A stretch of 38,092 nt of DNA from Halorussus litoreus (GTDB lineage: Archaea; Halobacteriota; Halobacteria; Halobacteriales; Haladaptataceae): NCBI RefSeq assembly GCF_003382685.1, contig NZ_KZ859517.1, positions 26,738 through 64,829 on the forward strand, in the 5' to 3' direction. Under the pieces are notes generated by a model. That model did no database searches and was not told where the DNA came from. It saw only the letters and a program-made list of their open reading frames with translations. The first letter of the stretch is position 1. The number at the start of each line of letters is the position of its first letter. Below, one piece after another: positions 22,758 through 30,401 of this stretch. The translations under genes and the position numbers were made by a program.

Positions 22758-24335
22758 TCAACGCAACGTTCCGGCGTCCAGCCGCTCGCTTCCCCAGTAG
22801 TACACACCACCGAGCGTGACGCTCCAGACGAGATGGCTCCCGAGCGCCGCCACGTCGAGGTTCGGAACCTGCGCCGGAATCCCGACCAGACCCAGCCAGA
22901 GCGGCATGACGACGCCCGCCGCGACGGCCCAGAGGACGAGTCCCCACGCGGCCGCGACCGAGACGTGCCCGAGCAGGCTGTCGGCGTCCTCGCCGGGAAC
23001 CACGGTCAGCAGTCCCGCAAACGCCATCGCGAACACGACGCTGTGGAACTCGTGGGTGATCCAGCCGACCGCCGGGTCGGAGACGCCGTACAGCGCCCCG
23101 ATGACCGGGATCACGCCCGCGACGGTCTGGCTGAACGCGCCCATCGCGACCCCGGCGACCAGCCCGGAACCGACCGACAGGGTCAGCTTAGACGGCGCGA
23201 TGCCGTACGTTCGGTCGGTGGTCATGGACGTCCCCGGCGGCGTCGAGCCGTCGGCCCGGAGGAGCGTCACCTCGACCGTCGTTCCCGCGTCGGTCACGGT
23301 AGTCCGTACATCGCCGTGGTAGCGCTGGACGAGCAGTCGGACGACGTTGAGACCGAAGCCACTCGACGGGTTGTCGTGCTCTGCTACCGCGCCCTCATCG
23401 AGGATCGAGCGCTCGCGCTCCGGAAGTCCCGGGCCGTCGTCGGCGATGCTGACCGTCGCGTACCGCCCGTCTGTCTCGACGCCTACCGTCACGCTCGGCG
23501 CGTCCGCGTCGTTGTGCCGGACTGCGTTTTCGAGCAGGTGGCGAAACAACTGTTCGAGCTGGGCGTTCGCCCACACCGGAATCGGCTCCGAATCGTCGCT
23601 CACGCGCCAGTCGGCGTCCGGATGCTCGCTCCGGACCGACTCGACGCTCCGCCGGAGCGTGGCGAGGAGGTCGACCCCGTCGAGGCTCGTCTCGGCCGAC
23701 CGCGCGGACTCCGTCAGGTACTGCACGTCTTCGATGGTGTCCACCACGTGATCCGAGCGTCTGCGGATGACCTCGACCGGGCTGGCGTCGTCCGCCTCCT
23801 CGCGCCGGTCGAGCACGTCGGCGTAGCCCGAGATGGCGGTGATGGAGTTGAGCACCTCGTGGCGCAGGATGCGGTTCAGCGTCACCAGCCTGTTGGCCTG
23901 CCACCGCAACTCGCCGCGCTGGCGGTCGTTCCGCGCGGCGTACACTCCGGTCAGTGCGCCGCCGATACTCCCGCCGATGAGGAAGTTCGAGAGGTAGATC
24001 TCCGACAGCACAGACTCCATCCCGCGGAGTTCCCCGGGATTCGACCCGAGCAGCGTCAGCACCACGAGGACGAGCATCGCTCCCGCGCCCGCCAGACACC
24101 AGACGGTGGTCGTCCGCACGAACCCGGGGTCGAACGGGCCGACGACGAGCGCCACGCCGAACGCGGCCAACAGCAGTCCGAGCACGAGCGGGAGCAGTCC
24201 GGCGAGGTAGAACGCCACGGGCTCGTCGTACGCGGCCAGCGTCACGGTGAATCGGGTCAGCCCGAAGCCGAGCCCCGCGACCGCGAGCCCGGTGAGCGTG
24301 ACGTTCCGCGGCACCGATGCTCTTGGAAGGCGCAT
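22758..24335 (-). CDS. Membrane histidine kinase with a C-terminal membrane domain
   Basis: A 525-residue protein. Residues 1-135 hold about four membrane helices. The dimerisation/phosphoacceptor helix follows (TLNRILRHEVLNSITAISGYADVL, His in RHEVLN), then the HATPase_c domain with N box LLENAVRHND, G1 DDGPGLP and G2 GFGLNVVR. Unusually the kinase core is followed by another ~140-residue membrane domain (from about TYGIAPSKL) with about four helices and conserved-looking HEFHSVVFAMAF. ATG 24335 has a TATTAATA box about 30 nt upstream. No response regulator gene is adjacent. Signal unknown. Confidence 0.88.
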   Translation of the reverse strand: MRLPRASVPRNVTLTGLAVAGLGFGLTRFTVTLAAYDEPVAFYLAGLLPLVLGLLLAAFGVALVVGPFDPGFVRTTTVWCLAGAGAMLVLVVLTLLGSNPGELRGMESVLSEIYLSNFLIGGSIGGALTGVYAARNDRQRGELRWQANRLVTLNRILRHEVLNSITAISGYADVLDRREEADDASPVEVIRRRSDHVVDTIEDVQYLTESARSAETSLDGVDLLATLRRSVESVRSEHPDADWRVSDDSEPIPVWANAQLEQLFRHLLENAVRHNDADAPSVTVGVETDGRYATVSIADDGPGLPERERSILDEGAVAEHDNPSSGFGLNVVRLLVQRYHGDVRTTVTDAGTTVEVTLLRADGSTPPGTSMTTDRTYGIAPSKLTLSVGSGLVAGVAMGAFSQTVAGVIPVIGALYGVSDPAVGWITHEFHSVVFAMAFAGLLTVVPGEDADSLLGHVSVAAAWGLVLWAVAAGVVMPLWLGLVGIPAQVPNLDVAALGSHLVWSVTLGGVYYWGSERLDAGTLR

Positions 24336-24410
24336 GGTCGTTCGCCACGTTCTCACCTCCCGTATTAATAACCGGGTGTCGGTTCACTCGTCGCTCTCGT
24401 CCCACCGATT

Positions 24411-25919
24411 TCACTCGTCGCTCTCGTTCGACCGATTCCGGATTCGCGCGTACGCTCCCGCAGCCACCGCGGCCGCCCCCGCACCGACGCCCACCGCGCC
24501 GAGCCTCCTGCGCCACGAGGACCCGCCGGACCTGCCGGTGGCACGCTCTATCGACCCCGTTCCGGACTTGGGCACCTCCGCGGCGTACCGATGCACCTCG
24601 CCGGCGCCGATGGACGTCGAGGGTCGGGCGTCGAGCCGCGTCCCCTCGGCGTCGGCGACCAGCGCCCGGAGCGCGTAGTCGGCGTCGGCCTCGCCGACGA
24701 CCGTGATATCGTATCGGCCGGGCGAGAAGCCGTAGCGGTAGCGCATCCGACCGTACTCCGTCCGCGACCGGTCGATGGAGGTCGCGGCGTCGCGCAGCAG
24801 CGGTCGGTCGTCCGGGCCGACCACCGTCAGCGAGACGGCCTCCGAGTCGACGAGGAACAGCGCGAGGTCGAACAGCTGGTCGGCCACGCCTCCGCCGGTC
24901 GGTCCGACGAGCGGGCTGGAGCTATTAGCGTCCTCACTTCCGCTCTCATCCTCACTCGCGCTTCTTGCCGCGGCGACGCGCCCACGACGGTTGAACACGA
25001 ACCCGTCGTACCCCTTGCCGTACGGCCGGACCGTCGGCTCCGAGCCGGTGGTGTCGACCTCGATGGGCTCCGGCGGGCGGGGCCGCGCGTACCGCCCCGC
25101 GCGGTAGTTCGGGTCGTAAACGAACAGCCGGGTGGCGTCCGGCTCCCGACTGTAGTCGTACACGAGCACCTGATGGGACGCCCGGGTCTGGCTGTCGAAC
25201 ACGGTGATTCCGGCGGTGCCGAACTCGTCGACGACCGCGGCGATCCGGTCGAGCTGTCGCTCGTAGTCGATCCAGCCCGGGCGCAGAATGGCTCGGCGGC
25301 CGAGCCACGAGTGGAGGTCGAAGAACTGCGTGATGTGGTAGTAGTCGATCTCGGCGGCGACCGGCCCGTTCTCGCGGTCCTCGACCGGCGTTTCGGGGTG
25401 GGTGAACTCGCTGGCGACCTCGCGGTCGAGCGGGACGGAGCCCGGGTCCTCGAAGTACTGCTGGGCCGCGAACACCATGCCGTAGCAGTGGCCGTTCGTG
25501 CCCGACTGCTGGTTGACCGAGACGTACAGCTGCTTCGCGATGGCGTCGAACAGGGTGTCCGGCAGCTTGAGCACGTTCACGTCGAGGACTCGCCGCGCGG
25601 GCCCCTCCCAGCGCCGGCCGAGCAGCCGGCGGACCTGCCCCTCGTCTACCGCTTCGTGGTCGTGCTCGGTGAACACCGACTCGCGCGTCGACCAGTTCTG
25701 GAACCCGAACCCGTGAATCGAGGGGTCGAACCCGTCGCGCTGCCGCGTTCGGCGGTCGCCCTGCCGGGCTCTGGTCGCGCTCGCTCGACGGTCTCCCGGT
25801 CGCCCGGGGTCCACTCGACTGCCGTCCGCGGCGCTGGTTCCGACGACTCGCCCGCTCCCCGCCACCGAGAGCCCTGCCAGCCCCGAGAGCAGCGCCCGGC
25901 GCGACGTCTCGTTCCGCAT
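24411..25919 (-). CDS. Exported papain-like cysteine protease-fold protein
   Basis: A 502-residue protein with a twin-arginine-type signal (RNETSRRALLSGLAGLSVAGS), a large extracellular part, and a C-terminal membrane helix (LGAVGVGAGAAAVAAGAYA) followed by positive residues, so it is probably anchored at the surface. The middle has the order expected of papain-like/C39-like folds: Cys in TNGHCYGMVFAAQQYF, His in RASHQVLVYDY, Asp in LFVYDPNY. A second, beta-rich domain (about 350-450: VSLTVVGPDDRPLL, YGFSPGRYDITVVG) follows. Whether it is an active peptidase is inference. 75 nt upstream of the histidine kinase gene, same strand. Confidence 0.7.
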   Translation of the reverse strand: MRNETSRRALLSGLAGLSVAGSGRVVGTSAADGSRVDPGRPGDRRASATRARQGDRRTRQRDGFDPSIHGFGFQNWSTRESVFTEHDHEAVDEGQVRRLLGRRWEGPARRVLDVNVLKLPDTLFDAIAKQLYVSVNQQSGTNGHCYGMVFAAQQYFEDPGSVPLDREVASEFTHPETPVEDRENGPVAAEIDYYHITQFFDLHSWLGRRAILRPGWIDYERQLDRIAAVVDEFGTAGITVFDSQTRASHQVLVYDYSREPDATRLFVYDPNYRAGRYARPRPPEPIEVDTTGSEPTVRPYGKGYDGFVFNRRGRVAAARSASEDESGSEDANSSSPLVGPTGGGVADQLFDLALFLVDSEAVSLTVVGPDDRPLLRDAATSIDRSRTEYGRMRYRYGFSPGRYDITVVGEADADYALRALVADAEGTRLDARPSTSIGAGEVHRYAAEVPKSGTGSIERATGRSGGSSWRRRLGAVGVGAGAAAVAAGAYARIRNRSNESDE

Positions 25920-26219
25920 TTGCGATAGGTCACGTGGAGTACCCACTTATCTCCCGGTGGTCGTCTGGGGTCCTCCGCAGTGGAAGGGTCACGTGCGCGA
26001 ACCTGGGCCGATTCGGCCCTCACCCGGCTGTTTACAGCCATTTTCATCTTCTGACGCGCGTCAGACGGCTCGCCGGGAGTCGATTTTGGAGCGTCTCTCG
26101 TCGAGAACGGACGGTAGCGGGTCGAAATCGGTGCAAACGCCGGTTTTCTTCCAGCGGCCGAGTCGGCTTTCGGCAGTCGAGTTGGTACTCACGGGTCGTG
26201 GTGACTCCCGCTCGCGGCC
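25920..26219. other. 300-nt gene-free stretch
   Basis: Promoter region of the exported protease-like gene and the 3' flank of the redoxin gene. I see no gene, repeat or clear structure in it. Confidence 0.5.
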
Positions 26220-26771
26220 TCACCACTCGGTCGAGCCACAGGCGAAGCCGAACGACTCGGGATCGGGCCGGCCGAGCACGTCCACCACCGCGTCGTAGAG
26301 GTCCCGGACCTGCGGATGGCCGGTGGCAGCCCCAGACTCGTCGGCGACCCAGCGGTACTGGACCACGCCGTCGGGGTCCACGAAGAAGCAGGCCCGGCGC
26401 GTTCGCGGGGCGACCCCGAACGCGCGGTAGGTCGCGCCGTACTCGCTGGCGATGGACCGATCCCGGTCCGAGCAGAACGGGTAGGTCACGTCGAGGTAGT
26501 CGATGAACTCGCAGTTGGTCCGGGGTCGGGCGCGGTTGACCCCGACCACCCGGACGCACTCGTTCGCGGAGAACCAGTCGTACTTGCCGGGGCCGCGCCG
26601 GTCGGCGAACGACTCCAGTTCGAAGTTCGTGGGCTGGAACACCAGCAGGACCGCGCCGTCCTCGCGCAGCGACGACAGCGACACCTCTTCGACCGATCCG
26701 TCGAGCTTCGCGAGCGGTGCGGTGAACTCCGGAGCCGTCGAGCCGACGGCGGGCCCACCCGAATCTGCCAT
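26220..26771 (-). CDS. Redoxin-family protein lacking the peroxidatic cysteine
   Basis: A 183-residue paralogue of the redoxin at 3396-3929: both have VLL(T/V)F...F, KYDWF/DYDWF, VVG.(N/S)R.RP, EFIDYLD, YPF, ASEYGATYRAF and CFFVDPDGVVQYRWV. Where the first protein has SPGC (Cys54) and WC (Cys59), this one reads ELES (Ser54) and Arg59, so the peroxiredoxin active site is gone. The remaining Cys residues are elsewhere (NEC, TNCEF, FCSD, RACFF, FACGS). It may be a non-catalytic or differently acting thioredoxin-fold protein. ATG 26771. Confidence 0.82.
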   Translation of the reverse strand: MADSGGPAVGSTAPEFTAPLAKLDGSVEEVSLSSLREDGAVLLVFQPTNFELESFADRRGPGKYDWFSANECVRVVGVNRARPRTNCEFIDYLDVTYPFCSDRDRSIASEYGATYRAFGVAPRTRRACFFVDPDGVVQYRWVADESGAATGHPQVRDLYDAVVDVLGRPDPESFGFACGSTEW

Positions 26772-26885
26772 CGTGTTGCGTCACCACGCCGAACGGTTTA
26801 AAGTTACGTCAGACGGCGGCTTCGAGACGGTTCCCCGCCGGCGCTTCCCGCCCCTTTATGACCGATGGCCAAAAACGAAATCCCG

Positions 26886-27224
26886 ATGGTATCGACGCTC
26901 ACGGTGAACGTGACGGTCGTGGTCGGGCTGGTCGGCTTCTACGGCGGCCTCGCGCACGACCTCGGCGCCACCGCGGCGTTCCTCGACCCGCGGCTCGGAC
27001 TCGGCCTCTCGCTCGGCGCGTACATCGCGGGCGGCGTGAGCGCGCTGCTGGGCTTGGCGACGGTCGTCGTCGAGGTGACCCGGACTGCGGGAGCGTCGTC
27101 GATGGCCGCGACCGCGGTCGGCCTCGGGCTCCTGTTCGCCGTCGTCTTCGGTCTGTTCTTCCGCTTCGGCATCGCGGTGTACGCGGTCCTGCTCCGGCTC
27201 GGGTTCGGCTTCTCGCGGCAGTGA
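26886..27224 (+). CDS. Hypothetical membrane protein
   Basis: A 112-residue protein with about three or four hydrophobic helices (starting STLTVNVTVVVGLVGFYGGL) and no recognisable motif. ATG 26886 lies about 33 nt after a CCTTTATG box, whereas the ATG at 26865 would be only 12 nt from it, so the downstream start is preferred. Convergent with pcc1 across the family 1 copy C. Confidence 0.6.
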   Translation: MVSTLTVNVTVVVGLVGFYGGLAHDLGATAAFLDPRLGLGLSLGAYIAGGVSALLGLATVVVEVTRTAGASSMAATAVGLGLLFAVVFGLFFRFGIAVYAVLLRLGFGFSRQ

Positions 27225-27309
27225 ACTGGAGAAGATTGTTCGCGTGGTCGACTAGTTTTTCGGCGCGCGCTGATTCGTCTTCTGCCTTCGCGTATGCTGA
27301 ATACCCTTT

Positions 27310-27530
27310 CCACCCCGGCGCGCGTTTGGGCGCGGCGCGCGAACGCGCCGCGCTCTAGCGTGCGAGGGACGAGCATCGCAGGCCCAAGGCCGAGAAGCGC
27401 AGGAGGCTGGGGAGGCGTGAGGTCGCGGTTGCAGTGCGGTGCTGTGCGGTCTCTCATATGCCTCGGCAGTAGCTAGCTTCGTGATTCCATCGAGTTTTGA
27501 CGGAGCAGTTGAGCTAGCTACTGCCGAGGC
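27310..27530. repeat. Family 1 intergenic palindromic element, copy C (right arm missing)
   Basis: Left arm TTCCACCCCGGCGCGCG, CGAGGGACGAGCATCGC, stem-loop GGCC-CAA-GGCC, GCAGGAGGCTGGGGAGGCG, TGCTGTGCGG and the core. Here the inner arms are a perfect 18-bp inverted repeat: GCCTCGGCAGTAGCTAGC (27460-27477) and GCTAGCTACTGCCGAGGC (27513-27530), around a 35-nt centre (27478-27512) unrelated to those of A and B. The outer right arm seen in A, B and D is absent. It lies between the convergent genes at 27224 and 27582; no gene is visible in this 357-nt gap. Confidence 0.88.
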
Positions 27531-27581
27531 ATCGGAGATATCGCAATCCCAGTTCGGGACCTAAAAATCAGATACCGTTTC

Positions 27582-27887
27582 TCAAACCAGTCCCGTCGTC
27601 CGCTCGGCGACTTCCACCAGCGATCCCCACGTGTTGCAGCCAGCCCGGAGCGCCACGAGGTCGTCGGCTCCGACTCGGACCACCACCGCGTCGCCGTCCC
27701 GCGCAACGCTGGCCGCCGACCGGTCGCCGTCGATCTCGCCGACTTCTTGACGGACCGACCGAGCGATCACGCGGGCGCGGGCGGACGACTCGTATTCGAA
27801 TCGCAGACGCGCGTCGTGCGGTCGCTGTCCGAACTCCGCGGATTCGCGCTGTCGTTCGGATGTAGAATCGCGAGAAGAATCGACCAT
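27582..27887 (-). CDS. pcc1: KEOPS complex subunit Pcc1
   Basis: A 101-residue Pcc1-family protein, the small dimerising subunit of the KEOPS complex that makes the t6A modification of ANN-decoding tRNAs. Family features: RLRFEYESSARARVIARSVRQEVGEIDGDRS, DGDAVVVRVGADDLVALRAGCNTWGSLVEVAE. The first ~20 residues are a polar extension. It follows rpoP by 16 nt in the conserved archaeal rpl37ae-rpoP-pcc1 cluster. The prefoldin-beta gene that I recall next in some haloarchaea is not present here; the repeat element follows instead. Confidence 0.92.
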   Translation of the reverse strand: MVDSSRDSTSERQRESAEFGQRPHDARLRFEYESSARARVIARSVRQEVGEIDGDRSAASVARDGDAVVVRVGADDLVALRAGCNTWGSLVEVAERTTGLV

Positions 27888-27903
27888 CGGGGCGAGAACG
27901 GAA

Positions 27904-28038
27904 TTACTGCACGCCGACTTCCTTCACGTCGCGGCTCCGCTCCTTCAGCAGGACGCGGTGGCCGCAGTACGGACAGCGGACGCCGCCGTACTCGTCGAGC
28001 TCCACGTCGCGCTTGCACCGCGAACACTTGTAGCTCAT
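27904..28038 (-). CDS. rpoP: DNA-directed RNA polymerase subunit P
   Basis: A 44-residue zinc-ribbon protein (archaeal Rpb12 counterpart): [35 protein letters not shown], with Cys pairs CSRC and CPYC binding zinc. It is part of the RNA polymerase assembly platform. The ATG overlaps the stop of rpl37ae by four bases (ATGA), so the two are translationally coupled. Confidence 0.95.
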   Translation of the reverse strand: MSYKCSRCKRDVELDEYGGVRCPYCGHRVLLKERSRDVKEVGVQ

Positions 28039-28319
28039 TCGTCGTCGTCTTCTCCGAGCGCGGCGCGGATGGAGCGGCTGACGGTGCGACCCGCGGGCGT
28101 CTGGGGCCGGTAGGTGCCGCCGGCGTACTTGTAGCCGCAGTTGCCGCACTGCCAGATGCCGGTGCCCTGGCGCTCGACGCGCTCGTCGCCGCAGTCGGGG
28201 CAGGCGTGTTCCTGGTTCATGTCGCTCTCGATCTCGGCGACGCGCTTGCGGGCGACGCGCCCGTACCGCGCCCCGAATCGACCGGCGCTGCCGGTTCGAC
28301 TCTTGGAGTTCTCGGCCAT
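28035..28319 (-). CDS. rpl37ae: 50S ribosomal protein L37Ae
   Basis: A 94-residue zinc-ribbon ribosomal protein: [23 protein letters not shown] then CPDCG...[22 protein letters not shown], the L37Ae fold with two CxxC pairs. The acidic C-terminus (ALGEDDDE) is a haloarchaeal adaptation. First gene of the rpl37ae-rpoP-pcc1 transcript. Confidence 0.96.
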   Translation of the reverse strand: MAENSKSRTGSAGRFGARYGRVARKRVAEIESDMNQEHACPDCGDERVERQGTGIWQCGNCGYKYAGGTYRPQTPAGRTVSRSIRAALGEDDDE

Positions 28320-28400
28320 AGTACCCCGATTTTGAGCGGGCGCGCTGATAAAGCCTACGAGTCAGGACGCGGTCGACGATAGATTTGCACTCGGTCAGTA

Positions 28401-28440
28401 CCGTGTCCCCAGTCAGTCCGCCGTGTCCCCAGTCAGTCCG
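28401..28440. repeat. Exact 20-nt tandem duplication
   Basis: CCGTGTCCCCAGTCAGTCCG occurs twice head to tail (28401-28420, 28421-28440). The second unit contains the stop codon of the small membrane-protein gene, so the duplication copied the 3' end of that gene. Confidence 0.97.
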
Positions 28441-28591
28441 TCGGCGGGTCGACCAGCTCGTGGCCGATGACCGCCAACGAGGCCACCAGCCCCGCTATCA
28501 TGCCCGGTAGCCCCGTCAACTGACCGATCAGGAACCCGCCCCCGGAGAGCAGCGGTATCGCGGCGAGCACCGCGTCGTAGTAGCCCACCAT
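28433..28591 (-). CDS. Small membrane protein
   Basis: A 52-residue protein, [52 protein letters not shown], with two hydrophobic segments (about 6-25 and 29-46) and a short acidic end. ATG 28591 is 3 nt from the AT-rich palindrome 28595-28612, which is too close for it to be a normal TATA box for a start here. The real start might be a GTG about seven codons in, or the transcript may begin elsewhere. No family recognised. Confidence 0.55.
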   Translation of the reverse strand: MVGYYDAVLAAIPLLSGGGFLIGQLTGLPGMIAGLVASLAVIGHELVDPPTD

Positions 28592-28594
28592 CTC

Positions 28595-28612
28595 GTAATT
28601 ACATATAATTAC
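28595..28612. promoter_or_regulatory. AT-rich palindrome at the start of the small membrane-protein gene
   Basis: GTAATTA-CATA-TAATTAC is a perfect 7-4-7 inverted repeat in GC-rich surroundings, immediately upstream of ATG 28591. It can be a TATA-containing promoter, an operator, or both. Confidence 0.6.
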
Positions 28613-28703
28613 AGGCTCGGTCAAGAAGGTTGGGGCTTCGAACTGGGAGGATGTGTTTTGACTAGACCTCGACGCAACAGATGTCGACGGATCAGCAGGA
28701 AAC

Positions 28704-28826
28704 GTTTCGAAAGCCCCCGCCCGCTCGCGGTTGCTGGCCGACATATCCTCCGTTCACTGCGTTCACTCCGGATAGGGGTCGGCCAGACGACCAAGCGGTG
28801 CGCGAGCGGGCGGCCCCTTTCAGTCC
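28704..28826 (-). repeat. Family 2 hairpin element, short copy
   Basis: Read on the minus strand it begins GGACTGAAAGGGGCCGCCCG and ends GGGGGCTTTCGAAAC. Outer arms GCCCGCTCGCG/CGCGAGCGGGC pair, then TGGCCGAC/GTCGGCCA, then CCTATCC/GGATATG around a GAGTGAACGCAGTGAAC loop. It lies in the 423-nt stretch 28592-29014, which has no convincing gene. Confidence 0.85.
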
Positions 28827-28861
28827 ACCCAGACGGTGCAACGACGAACCGAGCGCGCTCC

Positions 28862-28995
28862 GGTGGACCGTTCCACGAGGTGTCCGCTGGAGGTTGTCCC
28901 ACGGAGCGTTCGCTGGTGGACTGATTCACTGGCGGTTCTCCGGTGGTCTGAGTCACCGGTCGTTCGCTGGTGGACCGTTCCACCGAGCGCGTGCT
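28862..28995. repeat. Five tandem degenerate 27-nt repeats
   Basis: Units start at 28862, 28889, 28915, 28942 and 28969. Each is 27 nt (the second is 26) with consensus close to GGTGGAC-cGttCAC-gg-c-GTTCGCT. On the minus strand the last three units read as nine-residue repeats (STSERSVGQ-like), but the 26-nt unit breaks the period, so I do not call a gene. Confidence 0.75.
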
Positions 28996-29014
28996 GTGAG
29001 CGGGCAACACCTGC

Positions 29015-29755
29015 TCACTGCAGGTCGGTTTCGGCCAGCGCGTCGTTGAGGTCGGCTCGGATGCGCTCGCCGCGCTCCCGATCCATCGCGGTCGTGACCA
29101 CGCGGTTCTCCTGCACGCTGGAGCCGTCCCGGAGCAGCAGCCGGACGTTGCCGTTCTCGTCGGCGCGGGTCGCCTTCGCGCGCACGCCGGTCCGGCTGCC
29201 CGACCCGCCGGCGTCGATGGGGCCGGGGATGATCTTCTTGACGTGCGGGTGGCCTGCCACGGTCTGGATGGCGGTCCGGCCCGCGCGGTCGCCGATGAGC
29301 GTGGAGTGGCTCCCGCCGAGCTTCTCCGCAGGAGCGGCCTCCACGACCTCCAGCGCGCGGTCGTCCCGGCGCGCGAGCACGGCCCCGACCGGATCTTCGT
29401 CCGCCTCTCCGTCCCTGCCGTCGCCCACGCGGTAGAACGTGTAGTGGAGCTGCTCGCGGGTCGCCCGGAGCACGTCGCGGTCGCCCGCGGCGTACACCTC
29501 CTCGGGGCGCTTGCGCCGCACCTCGTCGGCGATCCGGCCCGCGAAGTTCCGGAGTTCGACCACGCCGGTCTCGCCGCCGTCCTCGGGCGTGGTCGTCACG
29601 CCGGTCTCGCCGACCACCTCGTCGTCGTCCAGCATCGTGAGCGTCGCCCGGTCGCGGTCGAGGTCGAGCACCACGGCGTCGGCGTTGCCCGTCCGGCAGA
29701 CCAGACAGTAGTCGCCGGGGCGTTCGAGCGGCGAGCCACACTGCCGACACTCCAT
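29015..29755 (-). CDS. DUF2103-type zinc-ribbon protein
   Basis: A 246-residue protein: N-terminal zinc ribbon MECRQCGSPLERPGDYCLVC, a mixed alpha/beta middle, and a C-terminal DUF2103-like region (GGSHSTLIGDRAGRTAIQTVAGHPHVKKIIPGPIDAGG..., with a run of conserved Gly/His). This family is found in archaea and described only as predicted metal-binding. It may act on nucleic acid, given the ribbon and basic patches, but no activity is visible. A polar loop DGRDGEADEDP (about 111-121) is typical haloarchaeal decoration. Confidence 0.8.
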   Translation of the reverse strand: MECRQCGSPLERPGDYCLVCRTGNADAVVLDLDRDRATLTMLDDDEVVGETGVTTTPEDGGETGVVELRNFAGRIADEVRRKRPEEVYAAGDRDVLRATREQLHYTFYRVGDGRDGEADEDPVGAVLARRDDRALEVVEAAPAEKLGGSHSTLIGDRAGRTAIQTVAGHPHVKKIIPGPIDAGGSGSRTGVRAKATRADENGNVRLLLRDGSSVQENRVVTTAMDRERGERIRADLNDALAETDLQ

Positions 29756-29875
29756 AGCCGGGCCTAGCTCCGCGGCGGATTTAACCTCCGTGTTTCGCTC
29801 GGCGGTGGCGGTGTTTCGCGCGGCGGCGGGTCGGTCGGGGAGGACTGGTCGGCAGAGTGTCGGTCGTCGGGACGC

Positions 29876-30298
29876 TCACGTTCCGATCCCGAACTCGTCT
29901 CGGGACTCGGAGAGTTCGCTCCGGGATTCGTCGAGTGCCGTCCCGCAGTTCCCGCAGTAGTTGGCGACGGTGGCGACGCTCGCGCCGCACTCCGGACAGG
30001 CGTCGGACTCCCGGACGACCCGGCGCTGGGCGTGTGCGAAGTACTCGTACCCACCGTAGACGAGGTTGACGACGCCCCACGACCACCAGCCCGTGAGTAC
30101 CACGAGCAGGAGGTGGACCCAGAGGCTCCCCATGCCGCGCTTGACGAGGACGACCCGCTCGGGCGTCTCGGTCTCGATGGTCCACCCCTCGGCGATGGCG
30201 TCGTCGATCTCGCGCTGGACTCGCTCGCTCCTGCTGGCGTAGCTCACGTGATTTCCCCGGACGGGGTACCACGCGCCCCCGGATATGGTTTGAGGCAC
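29876..30298 (-). CDS. Zinc-ribbon membrane protein, haloarchaeal
   Basis: About 140 residues: VPQTISGGAWYPVRGNHVSYASRSERVQREIDDAIAEGWTIE..., two hydrophobic segments (SLWVHLLLVVLTGWWSWGVVNLVY), then a C-terminal zinc ribbon CPECGASVATVANYCGNCG and a polar tail. The frame stays open upstream into the repeat element at 30402, so the start is uncertain. GTG 30298 is proposed because the conserved-looking part begins there, but a start up to ~20 codons upstream is possible. Function unknown; proteins with a membrane-anchored ribbon are frequent in haloarchaea. Confidence 0.65.
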   Translation of the reverse strand: MPQTISGGAWYPVRGNHVSYASRSERVQREIDDAIAEGWTIETETPERVVLVKRGMGSLWVHLLLVVLTGWWSWGVVNLVYGGYEYFAHAQRRVVRESDACPECGASVATVANYCGNCGTALDESRSELSESRDEFGIGT

Positions 30299-30401
30299 TT
30301 CGGGTCGCGGTGGTTGTTCTGGTTCTGAGTATTCGCTTGGTACACTCTCACTCTCGGCGTGCGCTGGTTGGTATTCTGTCAGGTGTGCGCTGGTTCGCTC
30401 T

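Noticed and set aside
22833-24368. 511-residue plus-strand open frame
   Set aside because: Antisense of the histidine kinase; Arg/Asp/His-rich with no recognisable fold.
28862-28995. CRISPR array
   Set aside because: The repeats are directly adjacent and degenerate, without spacers, and no cas gene is in the window.
28621-29010. 129-residue minus-strand frame across the 27-nt repeats
   Set aside because: One repeat unit is 26 nt, breaking the period, and the rest of the frame is family 2 repeat sequence.
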